Of a stretch of 6,552 bases of DNA, positions 6,108 through 6,552 are shown in pieces. The notes below the pieces were generated by a model. It was not told where the DNA came from. It was given only the letters and a program-made list of their open reading frames with translations, and did not search any database. The stretch spans positions 1-6,552 of the forward strand of contig JAFQAM010000178.1 of NCBI GenBank assembly GCA_017416885.1, read 5' to 3'. Position 1 is the stretch's first letter; each line of letters starts with the position of its first letter. This DNA is from Clostridia bacterium (lineage in GTDB: Bacteria > Bacillota > Clostridia > Oscillospirales > CAG-272). Made by a program: the position numbers and the translations under genes.

Positions 6108-6552
6108 TTAGAGATTATAGTATTTATCAAATTCGGCAGGATGAGGAATTTTAGCAAGCTCGGCGCACTCTGCTCTCTTGTTTTTGATGAAGCTATTAAT
6201 AAGCTCCTTCGGGAATACTCCGCCTACGGTCAGGTAATCGTGGTCAGCCTCTAACGCGTCAAGCGCTTCATCAAGTGAGGTTGGAAGGTGCTTTAATTTT
6301 GCTTTTTCCTCGTCGCTCAGGTGGTAGAGGTTTACATCGTAAGGTCCCCAACCGTTTGCGTGTGGATCAATTTTATTCTTTACGCCGTCAAGTCCCGCCA
6401 TAAGGATTGCTGCATAGCAAAAATACGGATTACAGGTTGCATCGGGATTACGAAGCTCAAAGCGGCGCTTGTTTGGTGTTTTTGCATATGCAGGGATACG
6501 GATAACCGCGCTACGGTTTGATGTTGCATAGCCTACTGTAACAGGCGCTTCA
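6108..6552 (-). CDS. glnA: Glutamine synthetase type I, C-terminal part (cut by the window edge)
   Basis: The reading frame continues past 6401 to the window edge, giving the last 147 residues of the protein; the start lies outside. The enzyme joins ammonia to glutamate using ATP and is the main entry of nitrogen into glutamine, acting as a cytoplasmic dodecamer. Diagnostic GSI motifs are NRSAVIRIP, the substrate-binding FELRNPD and NPYFCYAAILMAGLDGVKNKI. The C-terminus is GGVFPKELI followed by PHPAEFDKYYNL. The segment VNLYHLSDEE aligns with the E. coli region holding the adenylylated tyrosine (NLY), and the ending resembles the longer GSI-beta style. Whether it is adenylylated cannot be judged from this fragment. 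It converges on the glycosidase operon, shows no functional link to it, and has no good terminator of its own directly after the stop. Confidence 0.95.
   Translation of the reverse strand, partial: EAPVTVGYATSNRSAVIRIPAYAKTPNKRRFELRNPDATCNPYFCYAAILMAGLDGVKNKIDPHANGWGPYDVNLYHLSDEEKAKLKHLPTSLDEALDALEADHDYLTVGGVFPKELINSFIKNKRAECAELAKIPHPAEFDKYYNL

Noticed and set aside
6009..6254. 81-residue plus-strand ORF
   Set aside because: It runs through the hairpin array and then antisense to glnA, with no ribosome-binding site or family resemblance.

Overview
The window looks like chromosomal DNA from a low-GC Firmicute of the class Clostridia, most like gut Oscillospiraceae/Ruminococcaceae. Three things suggest this: AT-rich intergenic DNA with near-consensus sigma-A promoters, a BspA-like leucine-rich-repeat surface protein, and a GlnA C-terminus of the kind found in those families. 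This placement rests on recognised protein style and was not checked by a search.

Layout. Positions 105-785 (minus) encode a cytoplasmic alpha/beta-hydrolase esterase. Its last codons lie inside an imperfect inverted repeat that continues to the left part of the window. Upstream of it on the same strand, 885-2540 encodes an exported LRR protein that ends in a clear intrinsic terminator (855-880). The esterase is then restarted from a consensus-perfect promoter (823-851) only a few bases past that terminator. Positions 2541-2757 are a divergent control region. Leftward is a promoter for the LRR gene with a GC-rich palindrome inside its spacer. Rightward is a strong promoter for a two-gene operon. 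That operon (2758-5871, plus) encodes a large TIM-barrel glycoside hydrolase resembling GH106 and a compact GH43-type beta-propeller glycosidase, with the second start set by a Shine-Dalgarno sequence overlapping the first gene's stop. It ends in a strong terminator (5946-5983). Between this terminator and the converging 3' end of glnA (6108-6552, minus, cut by the window edge) lies a compact series of small hairpins separated by a GTGAAG-type hexamer every 21-22 bp, followed by a G-rich/C-rich hairpin.

How it fits together. Neither glycosidase has a signal peptide, so they probably trim imported oligosaccharides in the cytoplasm. GH43 suggests arabinose or xylose linkages, and the GH106-like enzyme suggests rhamnose or a related sugar, which would fit pectin-type side chains. 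The esterase could remove acyl decorations from the same material. The LRR protein is exported and could act at the surface, but nothing in the window ties it to glycan capture. No transporter or regulator gene is present. The least explained items are the punctuated hairpin array, the promoter-embedded palindrome and the inverted repeat at the esterase 3' end.
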